A DNA stretch of 64,000 nt, taken from assembly GCA_019752295.1 (NCBI GenBank), contig JAIEMK010000003.1, positions 1 to 64,000 of the forward strand, written 5' to 3'. Of this stretch, positions 37,266 through 44,998 are shown piece by piece; position 1 is the first letter of the stretch; the number at the start of each line of letters is the position of its first letter. The DNA comes from Chitinophagaceae bacterium. GTDB lineage: Bacteria > Bacteroidota > Bacteroidia > Chitinophagales > Chitinophagaceae. Position numbers and translations under genes: made by a program. A model generated the notes under the pieces. That model worked only from the letters and a program-made list of their open reading frames with translations, was not told where the DNA came from and did not search any database.

Positions 37266-38426
37266 CTAAGCTTCCAAGGGTTGTTTGGATTTCCATTTTT
37301 TTGATAGAATCACCAGCACAATGCCTGCAAAAAACAGGATCACAGAAATAATCTGAGCCTGCGTTGGTTTGAATGGAAGCGACTCGTAGCGGGTATTTAC
37401 ACGAATACTCTCAATGGCAAATCTTTCTATTCCGTTAAATATGAGGTAGATACCGAAAAGTCTTCCGGGTACTTTTATTTTTTTGCGTATCGACCAGAGT
37501 ATAAAAAATATGCTGAAGCACATGATTACTTCATACAAAGCAGTAGGATATACGGGTTGTAATAATTGGTTGCAATAAGGGCCGGTGCATCCGGGAATGG
37601 GAATCCCTTCGGCGATTACATTGTGCGGATATTGGTACGACCAGAGCCAGTCGGGCATCCAACTGAATGGGTTGCGTTTTAAATTTACAATGCCCCAATC
37701 TCCATCACCACTAACCTGACATCCAATCCTTCCAATCGCATATCCCAACATTAGCACTGGTGCAAATGCATCTACCAAGTGTACAATGGGCAATTTAATT
37801 CTGCGAGCATATAACATGATGGCCGCACCAGCGCAAATCAAACCACCATAAAAAGTTAAGCCACTAAACGAAATCAGCGCACCCATCGGGTCCTTCATAA
37901 AGTCGCCCCAATTTTCCAGGTTGTGAAAAATTTTCGCACCTAGAAATCCAAAACCAGCAGCATAGATTAATAAGTCGCTTACCCGATCCTGCGGCCAGAT
38001 CCTGACCATCCTTTCTTCGGGCTTTTCCAATTTCTGTTTATTCTTTTCATACCATTTTAATCCGCCGAAAATCAGTCCTACCAATAATCCCAGAGGCAAG
38101 CTACCTCTTCCGGAAAGTATGAAAGCCTGTGGATCGTTGAGTGCGTCGGGGATCAGAAATGCGCCAATAATCTTATATCCGAAAATAAAGCCGAGTAAAA
38201 AATTGATGAATAATTCAGATAAAGAAGCAGGCGCACCGATCACTAATTTTTCTTCTGTAGAAGAGAGTAACCCCTGCTGTTGTTTTCTTTTTAATTCGAG
38301 TGTGAGTACCCAGGCACTGATAATAAAACACAGCGCTACAAAAAATCCGAAAGTATTTACGAGTTTCAATCCTGATAACTCAAAACCAAATAAATCTTTA
38401 AATGCGTAATAGAGATTGGGATACAT
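37266..38426 (-). CDS. lgt: Prolipoprotein diacylglyceryl transferase
   Basis: 386 residues with about seven or eight membrane helices, somewhat longer than proteobacterial Lgt as is usual in Bacteroidota. The signature GRIGCQVSGDGDWG (Lgt family GRxGNFxNGE-like, Bacteroidota variant) is clear. It adds diacylglycerol to the lipobox cysteine of prolipoproteins, which include several in this window (4723, 10556, 50670, 53380). Lies 65 bases upstream of yajQ on the same strand. Confidence 0.93.
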   Translation of the reverse strand: MYPNLYYAFKDLFGFELSGLKLVNTFGFFVALCFIISAWVLTLELKRKQQQGLLSSTEEKLVIGAPASLSELFINFLLGFIFGYKIIGAFLIPDALNDPQAFILSGRGSLPLGLLVGLIFGGLKWYEKNKQKLEKPEERMVRIWPQDRVSDLLIYAAGFGFLGAKIFHNLENWGDFMKDPMGALISFSGLTFYGGLICAGAAIMLYARRIKLPIVHLVDAFAPVLMLGYAIGRIGCQVSGDGDWGIVNLKRNPFSWMPDWLWSYQYPHNVIAEGIPIPGCTGPYCNQLLQPVYPTALYEVIMCFSIFFILWSIRKKIKVPGRLFGIYLIFNGIERFAIESIRVNTRYESLPFKPTQAQIISVILFFAGIVLVILSKKWKSKQPLEA

Positions 38427-38520
38427 GAAAATGGTTCTAAATTTCGTTAATAGCAGTTAAAAGCTTTGGGTTACAATGATAGTTAGAAAAAACGAAAAAA
38501 TGATTCAGGGAACTATCAGA

Positions 38521-38557
38521 AATAGTAAGGCCCCACTTTCGCGAGGCCCATACTTAC
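38521..38557 (-). terminator. Possible imperfect terminator hairpin after the bacilliredoxin gene
   Basis: AGTAAGGCC at 38524-38532 can pair in two blocks with GGCC and TTACT around 38544-38557, leaving a bulge. It shares AATAGTAAGGCC with the hairpin at 14863. Weak. Confidence 0.35.
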
Positions 38558-38587
38558 TAACCCATCTCTTGCGAAAATACTAAAATC

Positions 38588-39004
38588 TTAATTACAATGT
38601 TCGTTAAATACAGAAATTAGATGCTGAGCAATAACTTGTGCAGGTCGGCCCTCAATCTGATGGCGCTCTACAATGCTCACCAACTGACCATCTTTAAACA
38701 AGGCAATTGACGGAGAAGAAGGAGGATAAGGTAATAAATGCTTACGAACCTGATTAACTGCCTCCACGTCAAAACCGGCAAAACTGGTAGTTAATCTGTC
38801 GGGGCGAATCTGGGCATTTTCCACGGCCATTAACACTCCCGGTCTGCAAGTTCCTGCTGCACAGCCACATACAGAATTAATAACTACTAATGTAGTACCT
38901 TCTTTCGCCAAAGTGTTATCTACATCTTCTGGAGTTAATAACTCGTCAAAGCCCCCATCAGTGAGCTCAGCTTTCATTGGTAATACTATTTCTGCTGGAT
39001 ACAT
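38588..39004 (-). CDS. BrxA/BrxB-family bacilliredoxin
   Basis: 138 residues, thioredoxin-like fold. The redox motif is CGC in NSVCGCAAGTCRPG, as in the YphP/YqiW family. It removes bacillithiol from mixed disulfides on proteins after oxidative stress. Its presence agrees with bshB1 and bshC in the window. A TAATTTTG box (39031-39038, minus strand) lies just upstream of the start, but no -33 TTG is found. Confidence 0.94.
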   Translation of the reverse strand: MYPAEIVLPMKAELTDGGFDELLTPEDVDNTLAKEGTTLVVINSVCGCAAGTCRPGVLMAVENAQIRPDRLTTSFAGFDVEAVNQVRKHLLPYPPSSPSIALFKDGQLVSIVERHQIEGRPAQVIAQHLISVFNEHCN

Positions 39005-39065
39005 ATCGTTTTTTTTATTTGATTTCTCGGCAAAATTAAGACAAATGTATAAACATCATTTCTTT

Positions 39066-39133
39066 ATTTTTTGCCATTATGTCGGCAAAAAATTAACATG
39101 ATTGCCATTTTGTCGTATCAAAAAATAACATCT
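39066..39133. promoter_or_regulatory. 31-bp tandem direct repeat with inverted repeat upstream of hsp20
   Basis: Two direct copies with a 31-base period, at 39071-39101 and 39102-39133; both begin TTGCCATTnTGTCG and end near TAACAT. The first copy also holds a perfect 10-bp inverted repeat ATTTTTTGCC (39066-39075) and GGCAAAAAAT (39084-39093). Spacing of three helical turns suggests paired regulator sites for the stress gene at 39224. Confidence 0.55.
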
Positions 39134-39223
39134 TAGCAATATTGGCACCTTCTATTCAGGCATTCGCAGTGGTACAAAGTTTGGGGGGATATTGGAAATT
39201 TTAAACCCTAAAAACTTAATAGT

Positions 39224-39652
39224 ATGACATTCGTAAAACAACACCCCGCACAGGTAAACAATCTTCTCGAAGGTTTCTTTAACGGCTTTCCTGCTAATTT
39301 GGGTAAAGACTATCCAACTCAATTTGGGTTCCCAAAAGTTAATATACACGAAACTGCAGAAGGTTTTCAGATGGAATTAATTGCAGCAGGTAGAAACAAG
39401 GAAGATTTTAAAGTACAGGTCGAGAAAGATTTGCTGACTATCAGTTATGAAAAGAAAACTACTGAAGAACAAAAAGATTCCAAAACCATTCGTAAAGAGT
39501 TTACGCTAAATAGCTTTAAACGCAGTTTCAGTCTCGATGACAAAATCAAGGCCGATGCGATTCAGGCAAAATACGAAGACGGAATTTTAAAAATATTTCT
39601 TCCTAAAAAAGAAGATACAACCGTTTCTCCTAAGGCAATTACAATCGCCTAA
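39224..39652 (+). CDS. Hsp20/alpha-crystallin-family small heat shock protein
   Basis: 142 residues: short N-terminal arm, alpha-crystallin domain from PKVNIHETAEGFQMELIAAG (about residue 37) to YEDGILKIFLPKK (about 127), and a short C-terminal extension. It is an ATP-independent holdase that prevents aggregation of unfolding proteins. It is monocistronic with a terminator, and a tandem regulatory element lies 90-160 bases upstream. No CIRCE element is present. Confidence 0.95.
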   Translation: MTFVKQHPAQVNNLLEGFFNGFPANLGKDYPTQFGFPKVNIHETAEGFQMELIAAGRNKEDFKVQVEKDLLTISYEKKTTEEQKDSKTIRKEFTLNSFKRSFSLDDKIKADAIQAKYEDGILKIFLPKKEDTTVSPKAITIA

Positions 39653-39704
39653 GGGCAAGGTTTAAGGTTTTATTCGATTTATTTTCACAGTAGTTGGTTT
39701 TGGT

Positions 39705-39737
39705 ACCCTCATGTTTCTACATGGGGGTTATTTTTTT
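39705..39737 (+). terminator. Rho-independent terminator of hsp20
   Basis: ACCCTCATGT (39705-39714) pairs with ACATGGGGGT (39719-39728) with one wobble, followed by a T run. Confidence 0.88.
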
Positions 39738-39828
39738 GCAGATTGTAATATTTTTATAGAATACACGACCAATCATTTGAGTGAATTATATGTGGGCAAA
39801 ATCAATAAAAAACAATAGAAATAAACAA

Positions 39829-40689
39829 ATGAAAAAAACAGTTTTTTTTCTTATCCTGATTTTTTTTAACGGTGCCGTTTTTAGTCAGGGCTCTGAAAAA
39901 ACCTCATTGCTTTGGGAGATCAGTGGAAAAGGATTGAAAGAACCCTCCTATATTTTCGGCACATTCCATATACTTTGCAAAGATCAGTTTAAGATCAGCA
40001 AATCGTTTGAAGCAAAGCTTATTGCAACCAAACAATTTTGCGGAGAGTTAAACATGGACGACCCAACATTGCAATCACAATTGATGCAACTGATATTGAT
40101 GCCGGATAAAAACTTGGAGTCTTTTATTGATTCACCTATGCAGCATAAATTCGATTCTGCATTTGAGCATATTACAGGCATTGCATTTACACAACTAAAC
40201 CATTACAAACCTTTTTTAAGTCTTAGCTTATTAGCGCTAAAAACGGTGCCCTGCAGTATTTTCGTGCAACCCGAAACAGAGATCATGCAGATGGCAAAGA
40301 AAAATCAATTAGGGGTTTTGGGGTTGGAAACCGTAACCGAACAAATGAGTGTGATTGATGAACAGCCGATTGACTCACAAATGATTGCGCTTCAGAAAAT
40401 GGTGCTAAACTTTGATAGCACCAAAAATCTAATGAAAGAAATGGTTGCAGTGTATCAGCAAAACGATGCAGAAGCGCTTTACTCCTACATTAAAAAACAG
40501 GGCGATGGTGGGTTTAATGACGAGTCATTTATTGTTAAAAGAAATCAAAACTGGATCCCAAAAATTAAAACGATGATTAGGGAGAAACCTACATTTTTTG
40601 CAGTAGGTGCAGGACATCTGGGAGGGCAAACCGGTGTACTAAATTTATTGCGTAAGCAAGGTTTTACAATTAAACCGGTAAAGTATTAA
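39829..40689 (+). CDS. TraB/GumN-family protein
   Basis: 286 residues from ATG 39829, chosen because MKKTVFFLILIFFNGAVFSQ is a signal peptide; an in-frame GTG at 39781 is less likely. Family landmarks: SYIFGTFHILCKDQ near the N terminus, VLGLETVTEQM in the middle, and FAVGAGHLGGQTGVLNLL at the C terminus. The family is distantly related to Tiki-type metal-dependent proteases, but activity in bacteria is poorly known. It lies 9 bases upstream of a sigma factor gene, so the two are probably co-transcribed. Confidence 0.9.
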   Translation: MKKTVFFLILIFFNGAVFSQGSEKTSLLWEISGKGLKEPSYIFGTFHILCKDQFKISKSFEAKLIATKQFCGELNMDDPTLQSQLMQLILMPDKNLESFIDSPMQHKFDSAFEHITGIAFTQLNHYKPFLSLSLLALKTVPCSIFVQPETEIMQMAKKNQLGVLGLETVTEQMSVIDEQPIDSQMIALQKMVLNFDSTKNLMKEMVAVYQQNDAEALYSYIKKQGDGGFNDESFIVKRNQNWIPKIKTMIREKPTFFAVGAGHLGGQTGVLNLLRKQGFTIKPVKY

Positions 40690-40698
40690 TTTGCTCTC

Positions 40699-41199
40699 AT
40701 GAATGCCCAAAAAGAATTTGTAACCTTACTCAGAACACACCAGAACATCGTTCACAAAGTGTGCAATCTGTATATGGATCAATATAAAGACAGGGAAGAT
40801 CTTTTTCAAGAAATCACATTACAAGCATGGAAGGCATATCAATCATTCAGGGGCGATTCTAAATTTTCAACATGGTTATATCGGGTAGCATTAAATACAG
40901 CGATTACTTTTTTTAGAAAAGAAAAAAGAAGCCCTACTATTTATACTACAGGCGAATTACCCGAGGCAGTTGCAGACGAAACAATCAATCCAATTGAGGC
41001 GCAGCTTAAAGCTATGTACACTGCGATCGGAGACTTATCAAAAATCGATAAAGCGATCGTGATGCTTTATCTCGAAGATTATGCATATCAGGAAATAGGA
41101 GAAATGATGGGCATTACAGCCAATAATGTGGCTGTGAAAATGAACCGAATCAAAACAAAACTGAAAGAACAAACTCAAAAATATATGGACACCGTATAA
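40699..41199 (+). CDS. ECF-type RNA polymerase sigma factor
   Basis: 166 residues with sigma region 2 (DREDLFQEITLQAWKAYQSFRGDSKFSTWLYRVA, about residues 33-66) and region 4 (DYAYQEIGEMMGITANNVAVKMNRIKTKLKE, about 131-161). It directs transcription of a specific regulon. It is coupled at 10 bases to the membrane protein downstream, a plausible anti-sigma partner. Target promoter unknown. Confidence 0.94.
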   Translation: MNAQKEFVTLLRTHQNIVHKVCNLYMDQYKDREDLFQEITLQAWKAYQSFRGDSKFSTWLYRVALNTAITFFRKEKRSPTIYTTGELPEAVADETINPIEAQLKAMYTAIGDLSKIDKAIVMLYLEDYAYQEIGEMMGITANNVAVKMNRIKTKLKEQTQKYMDTV

Positions 41200-41209
41200 A
41201 TATATTGTT

Positions 41210-41854
41210 ATGGATTTAGATCAATTTAAAAACGAGCTTAATACCAAATTAGCTACAGACCATACCCACAGGTCTGATGCTGATTTCGAGTATTTGTTAA
41301 AGCAAAAAACCAACTCTTTTATTGATAAGATAAAAAGAAGTTTATGGTTTGAAATCATATTCGGGTTCATCATCAATTTTGGATTCGTATATGCTGCATT
41401 TTGTGCAGGGCTACATTCATTTAGAATTTACTTTGGCGTATTTAGTATTTTGATGTACCTGTTCTTATTCTTTTTAATATACCTGTTACTTAAAACAAAT
41501 AAAATAAGAAATGCGGATCTGCCTGTGAAAAGCAATCTCGAATCCTATATCCGTTTACTTGATGAATTTATTAAGCGATACCTGCAACTTACCATGGCCC
41601 TGATACCCATCTGTATCATCTTTTCTGGCACACTGGGTTATATGGACAATCATACTAATCAGGCTCTTGCTGCTGCCCACGCCAGTCCAAAAATGAGTGA
41701 AACCGTACAGATAATACTAGCAGTAGCCCTCTTAATAATAGTTGCTCTCGGAATGTATGGCATGTATTATTTCACCAAATGGTATTTGAAAAAACTCTAC
41801 GGAAATTTTTTAACTGATTTAAAAGCCTGCGTAGCAGATTTACAAGACACCTGA
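41210..41854 (+). CDS. Four-helix membrane protein, candidate anti-sigma partner
   Basis: 214 residues: cytoplasmic N-terminal about 42 residues, then four predicted membrane helices (about 46-70, 74-94, 124-144 and 165-185) and a short C-terminal tail. The position directly behind an ECF sigma gene is typical for a regulator of that sigma factor, but no zinc-finger or known anti-sigma motif is visible. The function is inferred from context only. Confidence 0.7.
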   Translation: MDLDQFKNELNTKLATDHTHRSDADFEYLLKQKTNSFIDKIKRSLWFEIIFGFIINFGFVYAAFCAGLHSFRIYFGVFSILMYLFLFFLIYLLLKTNKIRNADLPVKSNLESYIRLLDEFIKRYLQLTMALIPICIIFSGTLGYMDNHTNQALAAAHASPKMSETVQIILAVALLIIVALGMYGMYYFTKWYLKKLYGNFLTDLKACVADLQDT

Positions 41855-41873
41855 ATCGAAATACAACTGAAAT

Positions 41874-41903
41874 AAAAAATCCGCTTGTTCTGGCGGATTT
41901 TTT
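41874..41903. terminator. Bidirectional terminator between convergent genes
   Basis: AAAAAATCCGC (41874-41884) and GCGGATTTTTT (41893-41903) form a symmetric stem with A/T runs on both sides. It serves the sigma-factor operon and the converging arginine decarboxylase gene. Confidence 0.9.
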
Positions 41904-41926
41904 ATTTCAATTAATATTTATTTCAA

Positions 41927-43357
41927 TTAGCGAACATAGCCGAGAATTTTTAGCATACTGGCAGAAGTTTGCTCTTTTGCATACACCCAATCAATCAGTT
42001 TTCCATTATTATCATATTCCACGATTACGTGTTTAGGCGATGGCACCATACAATGTTTTATGCCACCATATCCACTAATGGAATCTTGATAAGCTCCGGT
42101 ATGAAAGAATCCGACATACAATGGTTCTTTATTCGACTCTTCCTCCTTTTTATTGGGAGTAGAAAGCTTTGGAAGAAATACTTCATTGATGTGTTCCTCA
42201 GAATCGTAGTAATCGTGACTATCGCAAGTGATACCCCCCAATACTACCCGATGATATTCATTGTCCCATTTATTAATGGGTAGCATCAAAAACTTCTCAC
42301 CAATACCCCATGTATCTGGCAATGTAGTAATGAAAGATGAATCAATCATGTACCAACACTCACGGTCGTTCTGAATTTTTTGCCCGAGTACACTATAGAT
42401 ATGTGCCATACTCTCTCCTACTGTAAAGCTTCCAAACTCTGTATAGATATTGGGCATTGGCACTTTAGCTTTGTTGCAAGCTTTCTTAATATTTCCAACA
42501 ATCTCATTAATCATGAATTGATAGTCGTATTCAAAACCAAGAGAATGTTTTATTGGGAAACCACCACCGATATTGATAGAGTCTAATTCGGGGCAAATCT
42601 TTTTTAACTGGCAATAGAGGTTAATAATCTTGTTCAACTCAGACCAATAATAAATATCATCTTTAACACCCTTGTTTAAAAAGATGTGTAGCATTTTTAA
42701 TTGAAACTTATCTTCATTTCCTTCAATCTCATCTACATAAAATTCCAAAATATCTTTGGCACGAATTCCAAGCCTTGAAGTATAGAATGGAAAATTGGGT
42801 TCTTCCTCTGCAGCAACACGGATTCCTAAGCGGAAAGGTTTTTTTATCGACTTTTTATATGCCAATAATTCCTCCTTATTATCCAGAACCGGGATTACAT
42901 TTTTAAATCCAGAATTAATCAGTTTTGCAATTCTTGAAGTGTACATTTTTTGCTTGTACCCATTGCAAATGATATAGACGTCTTTATTAATTTTTCTACG
43001 CTCATACAATCTATTGATGATATCAATATCGTAAGCATAGGATGTTTCTAAATGAATACCATGCTTCAAAGCCTCTTCCACAATGAACGAGAAGTGCGAA
43101 CTCTTGGTACAATAACAGTAATAATACTGCCCTTCATATTTATGCTTCTTGAAAGCTTTTTCGAACAAGCCTTTTGCCTTATTAATCTGCATCCCAATTT
43201 TGGGCAGATAAGTCAGCTTCAGCGGTGTGCCATGTTTATTAATCAGAGAGATCAGGTCAAGGCCATTAAACTCTAAATACCCATCATCATTTTGATCAAA
43301 TCCTTCCTGAGGAAAGTGGAAGGTTTGGTTCACAAGCGAAGTGTAGGTGTTGTTCAT
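41927..43357 (-). CDS. speA: Arginine decarboxylase, short fold-III PLP type of Bacteroidota
   Basis: 476 residues of the alanine-racemase-fold decarboxylase superfamily (relatives of DAP and ornithine decarboxylases). The PLP lysine is predicted as Lys85 in YCYCTKSSHF; INIGGGFP is the phosphate-binding motif and TEFGSFTVGESM a later barrel element. It is shorter than E. coli SpeA (about 660 residues). Substrate is inferred: agmatine deiminase and N-carbamoylputrescine amidase elsewhere in the window need agmatine. Diaminopimelate decarboxylase is the main alternative but less likely. A good promoter lies at 43404-43436. Confidence 0.82.
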   Translation of the reverse strand: MNNTYTSLVNQTFHFPQEGFDQNDDGYLEFNGLDLISLINKHGTPLKLTYLPKIGMQINKAKGLFEKAFKKHKYEGQYYYCYCTKSSHFSFIVEEALKHGIHLETSYAYDIDIINRLYERRKINKDVYIICNGYKQKMYTSRIAKLINSGFKNVIPVLDNKEELLAYKKSIKKPFRLGIRVAAEEEPNFPFYTSRLGIRAKDILEFYVDEIEGNEDKFQLKMLHIFLNKGVKDDIYYWSELNKIINLYCQLKKICPELDSINIGGGFPIKHSLGFEYDYQFMINEIVGNIKKACNKAKVPMPNIYTEFGSFTVGESMAHIYSVLGQKIQNDRECWYMIDSSFITTLPDTWGIGEKFLMLPINKWDNEYHRVVLGGITCDSHDYYDSEEHINEVFLPKLSTPNKKEEESNKEPLYVGFFHTGAYQDSISGYGGIKHCMVPSPKHVIVEYDNNGKLIDWVYAKEQTSASMLKILGYVR

Positions 43358-43403
43358 TATCCGGTATTGTGTTTGACTGTGAGCAAAACAATTTTTTGCA
43401 CCG

Positions 43404-43436
43404 CAAAAGTAACAGTTTACTCGCTTCTTTGCACAA
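43404..43436 (-). promoter_or_regulatory. Bacteroidota-type promoter of the arginine decarboxylase gene
   Basis: On the minus strand TTG (43436-43434), 22 bases, TACTTTTG (43411-43404). Transcription should start near 43397, about 40 bases before the ATG. The -33 box lies in the T run of the upstream terminator. Confidence 0.6.
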
Positions 43437-43466
43437 AAAAAACCGGAAGCATTTTGGTTCCGGTTT
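43433..43466 (-). terminator. Terminator of the thrS-infC-rpmI-rplT cluster
   Basis: On the minus strand AAACCGGAA (43466-43458) pairs perfectly with TTCCGGTTT (43448-43440), followed by eight T. It lies 19 bases after rplT. Confidence 0.92.
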
Positions 43467-43484
43467 CTGCATACAAAATGAAAA

Positions 43485-43829
43485 CTATTTTACCTGATTA
43501 ACCAGTGCTTTAAAGCTCTCTGGCTCATTCATGGCTAAGTCGGCCAGAACTTTACGGTTCAATTCAATTCCTTTCGTGTTTAATTTGTTGATGAACTGGC
43601 TATAAGTTAAACCCTCTTCTCTTACAGCAGCGTTAATACGCGCAATCCATAACTGACGATATTCACGCTTTTTAAGTTTACGGCCTACATAACTGTAAGT
43701 CAAACCTTTTTCAACGATATTCTTGGCAACGGTATATACGTTTTTACGCTTACCGTAAAATCCTTTAGCCTGATCAAGAATCTTTTTTCTTCTAGCCCTA
43801 GATGCTACTGCATTTTTTGAACGTGGCAT
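43485..43829 (-). CDS. rplT: 50S ribosomal protein L20
   Basis: 114 residues, starting [24 protein letters not shown] with the conserved [11 protein letters not shown] and [22 protein letters not shown]. It binds 23S rRNA during early assembly and represses its own operon in several bacteria. It is preceded by rpmI at 80 bases. Confidence 0.98.
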   Translation of the reverse strand: MPRSKNAVASRARRKKILDQAKGFYGKRKNVYTVAKNIVEKGLTYSYVGRKLKKREYRQLWIARINAAVREEGLTYSQFINKLNTKGIELNRKVLADLAMNEPESFKALVNQVK

Positions 43830-43909
43830 AGTTTATTTTTTTTGTGGTTGGGGTAACTGGTACCCACAAACTGATTTTTAAAATGATTGGTAACGGGGAT
43901 ATGATACTA

Positions 43910-44110
43910 CTATCCTTTCAAACGCAATAAACGCAGAACGAAATCTTTGTTTGGTGCACCCACCAAACCTTTTTTGTTCATTGCTCTTTTACGTTTTTTT
44001 GATTTCTTAGTCAGGATGTGACGTTTGAAAGCTTTCTGGAAAGTGATCTCTCCGGTACCGGTCACCTTAAAGCGCTTCTTTGCGCTGGAGTTGGTTTTTA
44101 CCTTTGGCAT
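43910..44110 (-). CDS. rpmI: 50S ribosomal protein L35
   Basis: 66 residues, full length; highly basic with [17 protein letters not shown] and [14 protein letters not shown]. It is second-last gene of the classical infC-rpmI-rplT order. A 260-base spacer separates it from infC and holds hairpins and a -7-like box. Confidence 0.98.
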   Translation of the reverse strand: MPKVKTNSSAKKRFKVTGTGEITFQKAFKRHILTKKSKKRKRAMNKKGLVGAPNKDFVLRLLRLKG

Positions 44111-44256
44111 GTTAAATAATCAGTTAAGATTACACCCTGCTGGCGTTCCGACACAGGTCGGAAACTTGTTGGGCCCTACGGGAAATGGTCCGAAAATTTT
44201 CGGGAGGCAAAGGTAGGAAGAAAAGTCAAAATTAAAAAGTAAAAAATCAAAAAGAA
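44111..44256 (-). promoter_or_regulatory. rpmI-rplT leader with hairpins and possible promoter
   Basis: The spacer holds a TACCTTTG box on the minus strand (44215-44208) matching TAnnTTTG, then a perfect 14-bp palindrome CCGAAAATTTTCGG (44190-44203), and a CCGAC/GTCGG hairpin nearer rpmI (44147-44161). No -33 TTG is found at the right spacing. It could be an internal promoter followed by an L20-responsive leader; inferred. The distal part (44222-44256) is TCAAAA-type repeat. Confidence 0.45.
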
Positions 44257-44370
44257 AGGACTGAATAAAAAAAAATGATCTATTTCAATCTAGTTAGATA
44301 TCAGTTGCGACCAGAAGGAGCTCTTTATTTTAAATGCTTTTTTACTTTTGAATTTTGCCTTAAAAATATT

Positions 44371-44946
44371 TTACCCTTTCTTTTTTCCTGTTTTTGGGGT
44401 AAAAATGGCAAACATCCTTTTACCCTCAAGCTTCGGCATACTTTCAAGTGTTCCTGCTTCGGCCAAACGCTCAGCAAATTTGAGCAAAAGCAATTGTCCG
44501 CGGTCCTGAAACATAATTGCTCGTCCTTTAAATTGTACGTAAGCTTTTACTTTATTGCCATCTTTCAGGAAACTCTCTGCGTGTTTAGCTTTGAAATTAA
44601 AGTCATGATCATCGGTTCCGGGAGTAAAACGAATCTCTTTCACTTCGCTTTGCTTGGAATTGGCTTTCATTTCCTTTTCTTTCTTCTTCTTCTCGTAAAG
44701 GAATTTTTTATAGTCGATTACTTTACAAACAGGAGGATCTGCTGTTGGAGAAATCTCCACTAAATCCAATTCCTGTTCTTGAGCAATTTTTAAAGCTTCT
44801 GATGTAGATATCACGCCAACTGTAACGTTGTCGCCTACTAAACGAACCTGTAACGCGCGTATTCTCTCGTTGATGCGATGTTCAGGCTCCGGTTGCCTGT
44901 TAAACCTGGGGTTAAATCTTCCTCCGCCTCTTGGTGGTAATGCCAT
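44371..44946 (-). CDS. infC: Translation initiation factor IF-3
   Basis: 191 residues with a Gly/Arg-rich start, then INERIRALQVRLVGDNVTVGVISTSEALKIA (N domain) and a C domain with EIRFTPGTDDHDF and RAIMFQDRG. It prevents premature 50S joining and checks initiator codons. It starts with ATG rather than the rare AUU seen in enterobacteria. It lies 52 bases after thrS. Confidence 0.98.
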   Translation of the reverse strand: MALPPRGGGRFNPRFNRQPEPEHRINERIRALQVRLVGDNVTVGVISTSEALKIAQEQELDLVEISPTADPPVCKVIDYKKFLYEKKKKEKEMKANSKQSEVKEIRFTPGTDDHDFNFKAKHAESFLKDGNKVKAYVQFKGRAIMFQDRGQLLLLKFAERLAEAGTLESMPKLEGKRMFAIFTPKTGKKKG

Positions 44947-44998
44947 TAAAACTTGTTTATTGAATAATTGATTTCACGTAAAGATATATATAAAGCTG

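Noticed and set aside
14863-38557. AATAGTAAGGCC shared between hairpins at 14863 and 38521 as a dispersed repeat
   Set aside because: Only 12 bases are shared and one copy is a poor hairpin; chance similarity cannot be excluded.
39141-39162. Sigma-54 promoter (TGGCAC-N5-TTGC) before hsp20
   Set aside because: TTGGCAC is present but the GC of the -12 box is four bases too far away, and no TTGC follows.
39005-39223. CIRCE element for HrcA control of hsp20
   Set aside because: No TTAGCACTC/GAGTGCTAA pair; the element found is a different tandem repeat.
20768-44256. CRISPR array interpretation of the spaced AT-rich repeats
   Set aside because: Units are 7 bases with no unique spacers of constant length and no cas genes.
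44275-44763. Plus-strand open frame of 162 codons antisense to infC
   Set aside because: Overlaps conserved infC sequence; hydrophobic composition is typical of an antisense reading of a Lys/Glu-rich gene.
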